A stretch of DNA of 64,000 nucleotides from Catenuloplanes atrovinosus (GTDB lineage Bacteria; Actinomycetota; Actinomycetes; Mycobacteriales; Micromonosporaceae). Both the position numbers and the translations under genes were made by a program. The stretch spans positions 7,320,501 through 7,384,500 of the forward strand of contig NZ_JAVDYB010000001.1 of NCBI RefSeq assembly GCF_031458235.1, read 5' to 3'. Numbering within the stretch: the first letter of the stretch is position 1; the number at the start of each line of letters is the position of its first letter. The notes below the pieces were generated by a model, which ran no database searches, was not told where the DNA came from, and worked only from the letters and a program-made list of their open reading frames with translations. This document shows positions 53,326-59,664 of this stretch, one piece after another.

Positions 53326-53469
53326 TCACTTCTTGGGCTTGCTCGGTGTCTGCGCCAGCGCACTAGCAGCGATGCTCTTGGTGCGGGACGACGAACGCCC
53401 GTCGCGAAGAGCCGCAGAAGCCTTGCGTGCGACAGCCTTGCTGGTAACCTTGCCCTTTGCCTTGGCCAT
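53326..53469 (-). CDS. Small basic Lys/Ala/Ser-rich protein
   Basis: 47 residues, MAKAKGKVTSKAVARKAS followed by SALRDGRSS-like segments. It is strongly basic and could bind nucleic acid. I know similar short proteins from actinobacterial mobile elements but no function. AAAGGA lies about 12 bp before the ATG. It is downstream of the DUF2188 gene on the same strand. Confidence 0.6.
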   Translation of the reverse strand: MAKAKGKVTSKAVARKASAALRDGRSSSRTKSIAASALAQTPSKPKK

Positions 53470-53616
53470 TGGAGTTGATTTTCCTTTCTCGCCGTTAGAC
53501 GAGAGGCCGATGACGCTCTCGGCGTTGCAGCGCCGGGAGCGTCGGACCTCCGCCGATGGTTGTGGAGGGCGACGGACGCGCGCCATCCGCAAGATCATGT
53601 TCCAGGACGAGCACTC

Positions 53617-53883
53617 CTAGCCGACCGGCGGGTACGGATCGGCGCCGTATGTGTACTCGTACTCAATCGTCCCGTCTTTCCGCAGGACGATGAGCTGGCT
53701 CGGCTGGTTCGCCTTCGCGATCCCCTGCCCGGCCGCAACTGCCTGCTCCTTGGTGCTGTGGGTCGACAGCACCTCGGCGTTGTACTTGACCTGCCACATC
53801 GGGCCGCTGGGCACAACGAAGAATCTCTTGCGCGTGGCCAAGGCCACTCCTTTCGTAAAGACAGCTCGCGCACGACGAGCCAT
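53617..53883 (-). CDS. DUF2188-like small protein
   Basis: 88 residues. After a basic N-terminus, the core FVVPSGPMWQVKYNAEVLS, TKEQAVAAGQGIAKANQPSQLIVLRKDGTIEYE has the beta-beta-alpha-beta-beta pattern of DUF2188. The function is unknown. GGGAGG lies 6 bp before the ATG at 53883. Divergent from the XRE repressor. Confidence 0.75.
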   Translation of the reverse strand: MARRARAVFTKGVALATRKRFFVVPSGPMWQVKYNAEVLSTHSTKEQAVAAGQGIAKANQPSQLIVLRKDGTIEYEYTYGADPYPPVG

Positions 53884-53952
53884 CGCCGACCTCCCGGTCA
53901 TGCAACCGGGTTTGTGCTGCTGACTCGACTTTGAGTTGATCGAGGACAGCCA

Positions 53953-54045
53953 TGGCAACCTTAGCTACGGACTCCCTCGACGTCAACCCAGCCAACCCCA
54001 ATACGACGGTTGCCAGGTTTCCCCTGCAAACCGGCTATGGTAACT
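53953..54045. promoter_or_regulatory. Probable XRE repressor operator cluster and promoter
   Basis: TGGCAACC occurs at 53953-53960, its exact complement GGTTGCCA at 54008-54015, and a variant TGGTAACT at 54038-54045. TATGGT at 54036-54041 could be the -10 box of the XRE gene. Multiple half-sites between divergent genes are typical of phage-like immunity switches. Confidence 0.45.
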
Positions 54046-54067
54046 TGATAAGCGGCGAGGAGTAGCG

Positions 54068-54442
54068 ATGGCAGGCGACCCCCTTGATGATGTCGATGAC
54101 TTCTACGTAGAGGTCGGACGGCGTATCCGTTCTGCCCGAATGTCAATTGGGATGACACAAAGCCAACTGGGAATCAAGGTTGGATTAACGCGAACCTCGA
54201 TCACCAACCTTGAGGCGGGCCGTCAAAGGCTGCCATTGCACACATTTGCCGCGATTGAAAATGCCCTGGGTGTAGCGTCGGGTTCGCTTCTCGCGCCGCA
54301 TTCAACCAACACTAAGACACAACTCGCGCAGGCGATCGAACAACATTTAACCTCGGCTCCGATAACGACCCGAGAGTTCGTCCAAAAGTTGATAGCGCAG
54401 CTTGAACCGACCAACGAAGGGAGCAGGAATGACATCGCGTAA
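54068..54442 (+). CDS. XRE-family repressor
   Basis: 124 residues. HTH_3 domain at about 14-72 (RMSIGMTQSQLGIKVGLTRTSITNLEAG). It overlaps an ImmA-type protease gene by 14 bp, the pairing known from ICEBs1 immunity (ImmR/ImmA), in which protease cleavage relieves repression. Leu40 and Leu94 are TTA codons, very rare in GC-rich actinomycetes and a possible bldA-type developmental control. GAGGAG lies 5 bp before the ATG. Base composition is lower in GC than the chromosome. Confidence 0.88.
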   Translation: MAGDPLDDVDDFYVEVGRRIRSARMSIGMTQSQLGIKVGLTRTSITNLEAGRQRLPLHTFAAIENALGVASGSLLAPHSTNTKTQLAQAIEQHLTSAPITTREFVQKLIAQLEPTNEGSRNDIA

Positions 54443-54965
54443 TACGATCGAGTTGACTGTCGACAGCTTCCTTCATGAGCGAGGAATTGCTGAGCCGCCT
54501 ATCGACATCGAGCAGCTATGCAAGGCCGAGGGCATCGCCATTGCGAAACATGATTTTTCTGGCAACGAGTCAGGCTTTGCTCTAAGCCAGGGTGATACCA
54601 AGATTATTGGCGTCAACACCGCAACAACGCCACTTCGCCAACGCTTTACTATCGCCCACGAATTCGGACATCTATATCTACATCACAAGCCTTTGATCGT
54701 CGATCACTCGATTCTTGTCATAAGTAAAAGAAATGACGTATCGAGCATGGGTACCGATCAGGAAGAAGTTGAGGCAAACGCTTTTGCTGCCGCCATCCTA
54801 ATGCCGAGGAATCTGGTAAGGCGGGAACTCGAAAAGCACATCGACGAGAGCGGCCCGACCGACAGAGAGTCGGTCATTCGAGCCATGGCCAGAACATTCA
54901 ACGTAAGCCCACAAGCAATGGGCTACAGATTGGTTAACCTAAATCTAATCACCGGCAGCATTTAG
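54429..54965 (+). CDS. ImmA/IrrE-type metallo-endopeptidase
   Basis: 178 residues. Zinc site HEFGH (FTIAHEFGHLYLHH) with a downstream Glu in EEVEANAFAAAILMP, the ImmA/IrrE pattern. It likely cleaves the XRE repressor encoded just before it. The start at 54429 is set by GGGAGCAGGA just upstream; an earlier ATG at 54402 lies deep in the repressor gene. Codon use is less GC-rich than the chromosome. Its last 21 bp overlap the convergent DUF397 gene. Confidence 0.88.
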   Translation: MTSRNTIELTVDSFLHERGIAEPPIDIEQLCKAEGIAIAKHDFSGNESGFALSQGDTKIIGVNTATTPLRQRFTIAHEFGHLYLHHKPLIVDHSILVISKRNDVSSMGTDQEEVEANAFAAAILMPRNLVRRELEKHIDESGPTDRESVIRAMARTFNVSPQAMGYRLVNLNLITGSI

Positions 54966-55151
54966 GCTGCCCCGATCGCTACAGAGATCGTGCACGAATC
55001 GCAACCACGAACGACTCGATAAGGTCAGCATCGGACCTCCAGGCTGCTTACTATCACGCACATAAACGCACACTTTATCGGTCGCAATCTCGACGCATTC
55101 ACCGCCGTTTGGGCCGCTGCGGCTGGATTTTTTCCAGGTCAGATGGTCCAT
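54945..55151 (-). CDS. DUF397 protein
   Basis: 68 residues. The family signature is clear: WKKSSRSGPNGGECVEIA, then VYVRDSKQPGGPMLTLS. DUF397 proteins are partners of DUF5753-type HTH regulators in Streptomyces differentiation loci. It overlaps its regulator gene by 13 bp. Confidence 0.92.
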   Translation of the reverse strand: MDHLTWKKSSRSGPNGGECVEIATDKVCVYVRDSKQPGGPMLTLSSRSWLRFVHDLCSDRGSLNAAGD

Positions 55152-55975
55152 GCCTGAGCCGCTTCCTTGATCAAGTTGAGTGATAGGCGCTGGGGAAGGG
55201 ATTCTCCTAGGAGACCTTCCCAGGTGCGGCGGACGGCTTCAACGTCTGCGGGGGATTCGATCACAAGGCCGCGTAGCTGGGAGTCGAGGTAGGCGATCTC
55301 TGGGGCGTCGGGGAGGGTCGCCAGGACGAAGGTGCCGGACATGCCGCGGTGAGCGCCGATGTCTGTGGGCAGGATGTGGAGTTCGACACGGCCGGCTGTG
55401 GCTATGTCGATCAGATGGGCTAGTTGGTCGCGCATGACCTCGGGTGAGCCCACAGGGCGGTGTAGGGCGGACTCTTCGAGAATCATGATCAGTTGTGGTG
55501 GGGTTTCCCTGGTGAGAATGTGTTGACGCTGAATTCTGGCGTCGGTTGCACGCTGGAGGGCCGCCTCGTCGGCGGTGGTCATGCCGGCCCGGAGCACGGC
55601 TCGGGCGTAGTCCGGGGTTTGGAGTAAGCCGCTGACCACGAACTGCTGGTAGAACCGGAGGGCTGTCGCGGCCTGCTCGATCTCCCTCCAAGGGCGGAAC
55701 CACTCGGGCATCATCTCTTGGTTGGCCGCCTCTTGAGCGGCCTCAAGAAGGCGTCTCAGGAGACCGTCGGTGTTGAGTGCGTCGTCGGCACGGTAAATGA
55801 GGTCGCTACTTGCGGGACGTCTGCCGGTCTCGACGGCCGAGATGAGGCTGTCGGAAAAGTGGATCTCCTTGGCGAGATCCTGTTGGCTGAAACCCCGCCG
55901 TTCACGTGCGAGCTTGAGTTCTCTTCCGAGCGATCGCAGTACCGGGTGTACGGGCGTTCTCTGATCACCAGGCAT
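55139..55975 (-). CDS. HTH-DUF5753 regulator
   Basis: 278 residues: XRE HTH (about 16-70, RERRGFSQQDLAKEIHFSDSLISAVETGRR), then the DUF5753 domain with WREIEQAATALRFYQQFVVSGLLQTPDYARAVL. It pairs with the DUF397 gene as in WhiJ-like systems, where regulator and DUF397 partner act together. ATG 55975 is preferred over 55996. Confidence 0.9.
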   Translation of the reverse strand: MPGDQRTPVHPVLRSLGRELKLARERRGFSQQDLAKEIHFSDSLISAVETGRRPASSDLIYRADDALNTDGLLRRLLEAAQEAANQEMMPEWFRPWREIEQAATALRFYQQFVVSGLLQTPDYARAVLRAGMTTADEAALQRATDARIQRQHILTRETPPQLIMILEESALHRPVGSPEVMRDQLAHLIDIATAGRVELHILPTDIGAHRGMSGTFVLATLPDAPEIAYLDSQLRGLVIESPADVEAVRRTWEGLLGESLPQRLSLNLIKEAAQAWTI

Positions 55976-56172
55976 TGAGGTCCACCGCCTCTCCACCGGT
56001 CAGTGGTGGAACTCCACCAAAAGCTGCGCGACTCAGACCATTCCCGGCCTGGATATCGTTTCCCTTCCCTCTCATCCACCTCTCGGAAATAGTCTCTGCA
56101 AAGAAAGAGCGGGTGTTGCCAGGTGGCGCGCAGGCACGCGTTCTATTGCCGACAGAGAGATGGGAGAGCTTC

Positions 56173-56604
56173 GTGTCGACAACGACGGCAGACGAAGTCG
56201 CAGCGGATGAGAAGGAGTCTGTGGAGATTGGCGAGGGAGCCATACCCACTAACAATGAGGTTCCGCCGGTAGACGAGCACCCGTCGTGGTGCAGCCCTGA
56301 GGAGTGCCTGGCGAACTCGCCGACTGCGGCTCGACGGCATCGGTCGGCTCCGGAGTCGTTGGAGCTGTGTAATGACCTGGTCGGGACCCTGCTCGTCATG
56401 AGAGTGACCGAGTCGGTGTTCGAGCCGGGTGACCTGGGGCTGGAAATCGACGTGTACTCGCGCGACTCGGACGAGCCGCACCACGAGGTGATCATCAGCC
56501 GCAGGAACCTGGCGCGGATGAGCCGGCTAACGCTCTCGCTCATGGTGCGTGCGGTGATGGACGAAGCCGTGCCGGTCAGGCACTTCTTCGATACGGCCGC
56601 ATAG
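56173..56604 (+). CDS. DUF6907-like hypothetical protein
   Basis: 143 residues. A PSWCSPEEC segment followed by HRSAP and a terminal beta/alpha part resembles DUF6907-type proteins of actinobacterial elements; the Cys/His residues may bind metal. The frame is open to 55975, but GGGAGAG 5 bp before the GTG at 56173 and poorer codon bias upstream favour this start. Confidence 0.6.
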   Translation: MSTTTADEVAADEKESVEIGEGAIPTNNEVPPVDEHPSWCSPEECLANSPTAARRHRSAPESLELCNDLVGTLLVMRVTESVFEPGDLGLEIDVYSRDSDEPHHEVIISRRNLARMSRLTLSLMVRAVMDEAVPVRHFFDTAA

Positions 56605-56607
56605 GTC

Positions 56608-56874
56608 ATGGCCGCCGGACATGAACGCCGGGCTGGTGGCGACGACTTCCACGCCGTCGGAGACATCGTCCACCTCGACAGATTCAATGTGAAAGATGGA
56701 ATGCGAGACCTCGAAATTCGGATCACCCAGGTCTCGCATCTGCTCTGGTCTGTGCCGGATGTGCAGTGGATCCGAATTCGCGGTGTGGAGATGGACGGCG
56801 GAACGGAAGCGGGTCCGGTGAGCCTCTTCGTCGTGCATAGAGATTCGCTCAAGCGCGACAGGGCTGAGGTTTAG
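56608..56874 (+). CDS. Hypothetical protein
   Basis: 88 residues, beta-rich (DFHAVGDIVHLDRFNVKDG, DLEIRITQVSHLLW, WIRIRGVEMDG) with no recognised family. It starts 4 bp after the previous stop, so it is probably cotranscribed. Its last 4 bp overlap the convergent kinase gene. Confidence 0.5.
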   Translation: MAAGHERRAGGDDFHAVGDIVHLDRFNVKDGMRDLEIRITQVSHLLWSVPDVQWIRIRGVEMDGGTEAGPVSLFVVHRDSLKRDRAEV

Positions 56875-57407
56875 TCGGGGCTGCGGCTCATCACGTCGAG
56901 GATCGTCCGGGCAGCGTCAGCCGGAGGGGTCTCGGCCGTGTTGAGGAAGAGATCGGGCTCGGGAACTGGCTCGGTCTCTTCCCACGCGCGGAGGCGGGCG
57001 GTGGTGTCGCCGGTGTTGCGGGCGATGATGCGGGACTCGGCTACGTCGCGGGGGCACCAAAGGTAGGCGACGGTCCAGTGGGTGTCGGGGGTGGCCTTGG
57101 TGAGGGCGTCGATCGCGGGGAGTTGGCCGAGGTGGACGACGGGGATGCCGGTGGTGAGGGCGTCGGTCAGGCCGGGGCGGTCGATGACGTACACGGCGTC
57201 GTAGCGGCGGTTCTCCCAGATGATGTCGCCGGTGGCGCGGAGGCGGTCGATGTCGGGCTCGGTGGTCATGCGGTAGGTGCCGGTGCGGCCGGGGCCGGCC
57301 TTGAGGCGGCGGAAGAGGGAGATGGTGGGGTCCAGCTCGGCCAGGGCGTGGGTGATCGTGTCCTTGCCGCTGGCGGGTGGGCCGTAGAGGATGATGCCGC
57401 GGCTCAT
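56871..57407 (-). CDS. P-loop kinase, guanylate-kinase-like
   Basis: 178 residues. Walker A YGPPASGKDT at the N-terminus, then RRLKAGPGRTGTYRM, similar to the GMP-binding Arg/Tyr region of guanylate kinases, a VVHLGQLPAIDAL segment and a C-terminal Arg-rich lid (ESRIIARNTGDTTARL). The substrate is unknown. Its ATG overlaps the stop of the GntR-kinase gene by 4 nt, so the two are co-produced. Confidence 0.7.
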   Translation of the reverse strand: MSRGIILYGPPASGKDTITHALAELDPTISLFRRLKAGPGRTGTYRMTTEPDIDRLRATGDIIWENRRYDAVYVIDRPGLTDALTTGIPVVHLGQLPAIDALTKATPDTHWTVAYLWCPRDVAESRIIARNTGDTTARLRAWEETEPVPEPDLFLNTAETPPADAARTILDVMSRSPD

Positions 57408-58255
57408 TGCGTACCGCCGGTGATGGTTTTGATCAGGTCTTTGGCCTGGGCTTGCAGGGAGCGGCTGGACGCCGAGTTGTCGATGACCCGGTGTGGGACC
57501 GGGGGGCGGAAGCTGGTGTTGATCTGCGAAAGGTAGCCGGACCAGTCGGCGAGTTTGGCCGCGTCGCGGGCGGCGCCCCGGTGGCGGACGTAGGTGTGCA
57601 TGGTGGCTTCGTCGCAGTAGACCCAGACGTAGTGCGTGACGGCGTTCAGCTCGGTGAAGGTGGCCTGGGTGCGCTCGATCCAGGCTGCGTCGCTGAGTTC
57701 GCGGATGAACGGGGCGGTCAGGATGACGCTGTTGCCGCACGCGACGTTCTCGGTGGCGGCGGCGATCAGGGCCTCGTATTCGCGGGGGCGGATCAGGTTG
57801 AAGTACTCGGGCGACTCGCGGTCGTGGGGTGAGTGGCCGATGGTCTCCAACGCGGCCTCGACGACCGGGCGGGTGATCGTGTCCTTGTCGAGCATGGACC
57901 AGCCGGTTTCGCGGGCGAGGATGCGGCCCAGCTCGGTCTTGCCGCTGCCTGCGTAACCGCCGACCATCAGCACCTTCGGTTGCCGTGGGCGGATGTCGGC
58001 CTTGCGGTCCTGGCCGGGGGCGTGGACGTACCGCTTGGAGCGGGACTTGCTGATCACCAGGCCTTCCTCGGCGAGAAGGCGCATGGCCTCGGAGATGGTG
58101 AAGACGCTGACGTCCCAGCGTTCGGCCAGTTCGCGGGTGGACGGGAGGACGTCTCCGTCGCGCAGAACGCCGGCCTCGATGTCGTTGCGGATGTTGCGGG
58201 CGACCTGCTGATGCAGTGACTCACCCCGTGACAGTGGCGGGCGGGGCGTGGACAT
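57404..58255 (-). CDS. GntR-type DNA-binding domain fused to P-loop kinase
   Basis: 283 residues. Residues 1-85 are a GntR winged helix (LPSTRELAERWDVSVFTISEAMRLLAEEGLV). Instead of a ligand domain, residues 95-283 are a P-loop NTPase with Walker A GGYAGSGKTE, LDKDTITRP and a lid-like RHRGAARDAAK, as in AAA_33/zeta-type kinases. In AICEs a GntR protein (KorSA/Pra control) represses transfer, so this may be that repressor with a nucleotide-responsive domain. GAGGGAG lies 5 bp before the ATG at 58255. Confidence 0.78.
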   Translation of the reverse strand: MSTPRPPLSRGESLHQQVARNIRNDIEAGVLRDGDVLPSTRELAERWDVSVFTISEAMRLLAEEGLVISKSRSKRYVHAPGQDRKADIRPRQPKVLMVGGYAGSGKTELGRILARETGWSMLDKDTITRPVVEAALETIGHSPHDRESPEYFNLIRPREYEALIAAATENVACGNSVILTAPFIRELSDAAWIERTQATFTELNAVTHYVWVYCDEATMHTYVRHRGAARDAAKLADWSGYLSQINTSFRPPVPHRVIDNSASSRSLQAQAKDLIKTITGGTQ

Positions 58256-58286
58256 GGTGTCTCCCTCATCGTGCGGCATCGGCCAA

Positions 58287-58306
58287 CTGGTATCCGAAAA
58301 TACCAG
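58287..58306. promoter_or_regulatory. Inverted repeat upstream of the GntR-kinase gene
   Basis: CTGGTAT-CCGAAA-ATACCAG, perfect 7-bp arms with a 6-bp centre, 31 bp upstream of the ATG at 58255. Likely autoregulatory operator of the GntR-kinase operon. Confidence 0.6.
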
Positions 58307-58379
58307 ATGTTTGGACGCCTAAGCCGTCTGTTAGCCGCCGTTTGAGCAGCTCAGGACGCATCCCGGACCAACCTCGGAT

Positions 58380-58413
58380 CTAACAGTTGACCTGTGGTCA
58401 TATCAACTGTTAG
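58380..58413. promoter_or_regulatory. Long perfect inverted repeat at the transfer-operon promoter
   Basis: CTAACAGTTGA (58380-58390) and TCAACTGTTAG (58403-58413), 11-bp perfect arms with a 12-bp spacer. TTGACC at 58387-58392 could be the -35 box of the plus-strand operon beginning at 58477. An extra CTGTTAG half-site is at 58328-58334. It fits a repressor site that silences transfer genes. Confidence 0.65.
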
Positions 58414-58476
58414 CTTCGTGGCGGAGAGATCACCGGGGCTCACCGGTGGTCACGGAAGCCACAAGAGGAGTGCGTC

Positions 58477-58731
58477 TTGGCACCGAACGACTGGCTCAAC
58501 GACATCGACGGTCCTGCACCGGCCGAACTCGCGGCGATCCAGGCGGAACAGCCGCTGATCAGCGCGGAGGTCGCGTTGCTGGACGCGCAAATCCGCGTCT
58601 TCTGCTCGGACGGCGGTCCGACGGAGCTGGACTGGCACCGGCTCCGGCTCGCGGAGAAGCGCGTCGCTCGGGAGGCGCTGGCGCTGCACCGGCGGTACCC
58701 GGACAGCTCCGAACTGGGGTGGGTGGCATGA
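58477..58731 (+). CDS. DUF6284-like small protein of AICE transfer operon
   Basis: 84 residues beginning APNDWLNDIDGPAPAELAAI and containing GGPTELDWHRLRLAEKRV, the pattern of DUF6284 proteins found beside AICE transfer genes. The function is unknown. TTG start with GAGGAG 6 bp upstream. First gene of the operon. Confidence 0.72.
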   Translation: MAPNDWLNDIDGPAPAELAAIQAEQPLISAEVALLDAQIRVFCSDGGPTELDWHRLRLAEKRVAREALALHRRYPDSSELGWVA

Positions 58732-58808
58732 CGAAACCCGTCCACGCGCGGCCTCACCAGAGCTACGCCCAGCCCGAGAGCACCGAGCCCGAAGGAGTCC
58801 TGCGATGA
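58728..58808 (+). CDS. 26-residue translationally coupled ORF
   Basis: Encodes MTKPVHARPHQSYAQPESTE plus six more residues. ATG overlaps the previous stop by 4 nt (ATGA) and its own stop overlaps the next ATG in the same way. It could be a real small protein or only a bridge that couples translation of its neighbours. Confidence 0.45.
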   Translation: MTKPVHARPHQSYAQPESTEPEGVLR

Positions 58809-59566
58809 CCGTCTCCGCGTACCCGCCCCAGGTGACAGACCTGCTCCCCCGCGCCCAGGAGCTGGAGGCGTCGCTCGGCGCCCTGCCGTCCGAAAACCGG
58901 ATCAAGACTGAGCTGAAGGTCGGCCGACCGAAGGCCAAGGCGATCCGCGCGGCGCTGGAGCGGGGCATCGCGCCGACCGATCCAGCGCCGGAGGATGCCG
59001 CGCCGGACCCGGTTCCGGCGGCGATCGAGCCGGAGCGGAAGCCGGTCCCGGCACCGGAGACGGCGCCGGTGGCGGTGGAGCCGACGACCCAGCGTGAGAC
59101 GGTCGCAGACCCGGTTCCGGCGGCTGAGCCCGGCAAGCCCCGGTCGGTGCCGTCGTGGCCGGTGCTGATCCTGGCGCTGCCGGCGTTCGCGTCCGTGTGG
59201 TCGGGGTGGGTCGGGCTCGGGGAGATGACCGGGTTCGGGGTGGTGCACCCGCTTCCGGGGATCGCGGACGGGTTCAGCCTGAACACCGCGATCACGCTCC
59301 CGATCGGGGTCGAGACCTATGCGGCGTACGCGCTGCGGGTCTGGCTGTCCCGGCTCGGCACCCTGCGGGCGCGCGTCTTCGCCAAGTGGTCCGCGATCGG
59401 GTCGCTGGCGCTCGGCGCGCTCGGGCAGGTCGCCTATCACCACATGGAGGCCGCGGGCGTCACGCACGCGCCGTGGCAGATCACGACGGTGGTCGCGTGC
59501 CTGCCGGTGGCCGTGCTCGGGATGGGCGCGGCGCTGGCGCACCTCAATCACGACGCACGTTCCTAG
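58805..59566 (+). CDS. DUF2637 membrane protein, SpdB-like spread protein
   Basis: 253 residues. A soluble N-terminus with HTH-like segment (ENRIKTELKVGRPKAKAIRAAL) and a Pro/Ala linker precede four hydrophobic helices (about 118-248). WPVLILALPAFASVWSGWVGLGEMTGFG and GIADGFSLNTAITLPIGVE are DUF2637 hallmarks. Such proteins (SpdB) aid spread of transferred DNA within the recipient mycelium. Coupled by ATGA overlap. Confidence 0.82.
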   Translation: MTVSAYPPQVTDLLPRAQELEASLGALPSENRIKTELKVGRPKAKAIRAALERGIAPTDPAPEDAAPDPVPAAIEPERKPVPAPETAPVAVEPTTQRETVADPVPAAEPGKPRSVPSWPVLILALPAFASVWSGWVGLGEMTGFGVVHPLPGIADGFSLNTAITLPIGVETYAAYALRVWLSRLGTLRARVFAKWSAIGSLALGALGQVAYHHMEAAGVTHAPWQITTVVACLPVAVLGMGAALAHLNHDARS

Positions 59567-59572
59567 CTCTGC

Positions 59573-59618
59573 CCGGCGGCGCGGCCCGATGGCCTGGAAA
59601 CCTGCGCCGCGCCGCCGG
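59573..59618 (+). terminator. Strong hairpin between spdB-like and traB-like genes
   Basis: CCGGCGGCGCGGC (59573-59585) and GCCGCGCCGCCGG (59606-59618) are a perfect 13-bp inverted repeat with a 20-nt loop. No U-tract follows, so it may be an attenuator or mRNA-processing/stability element rather than a full terminator; it could lower or separate expression of the translocase gene. Confidence 0.5.
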
Positions 59619-59664
59619 CCCTTCCGCTCCATTCACCTCGTGAGGCTTCAGGAGGAAGACCCTC

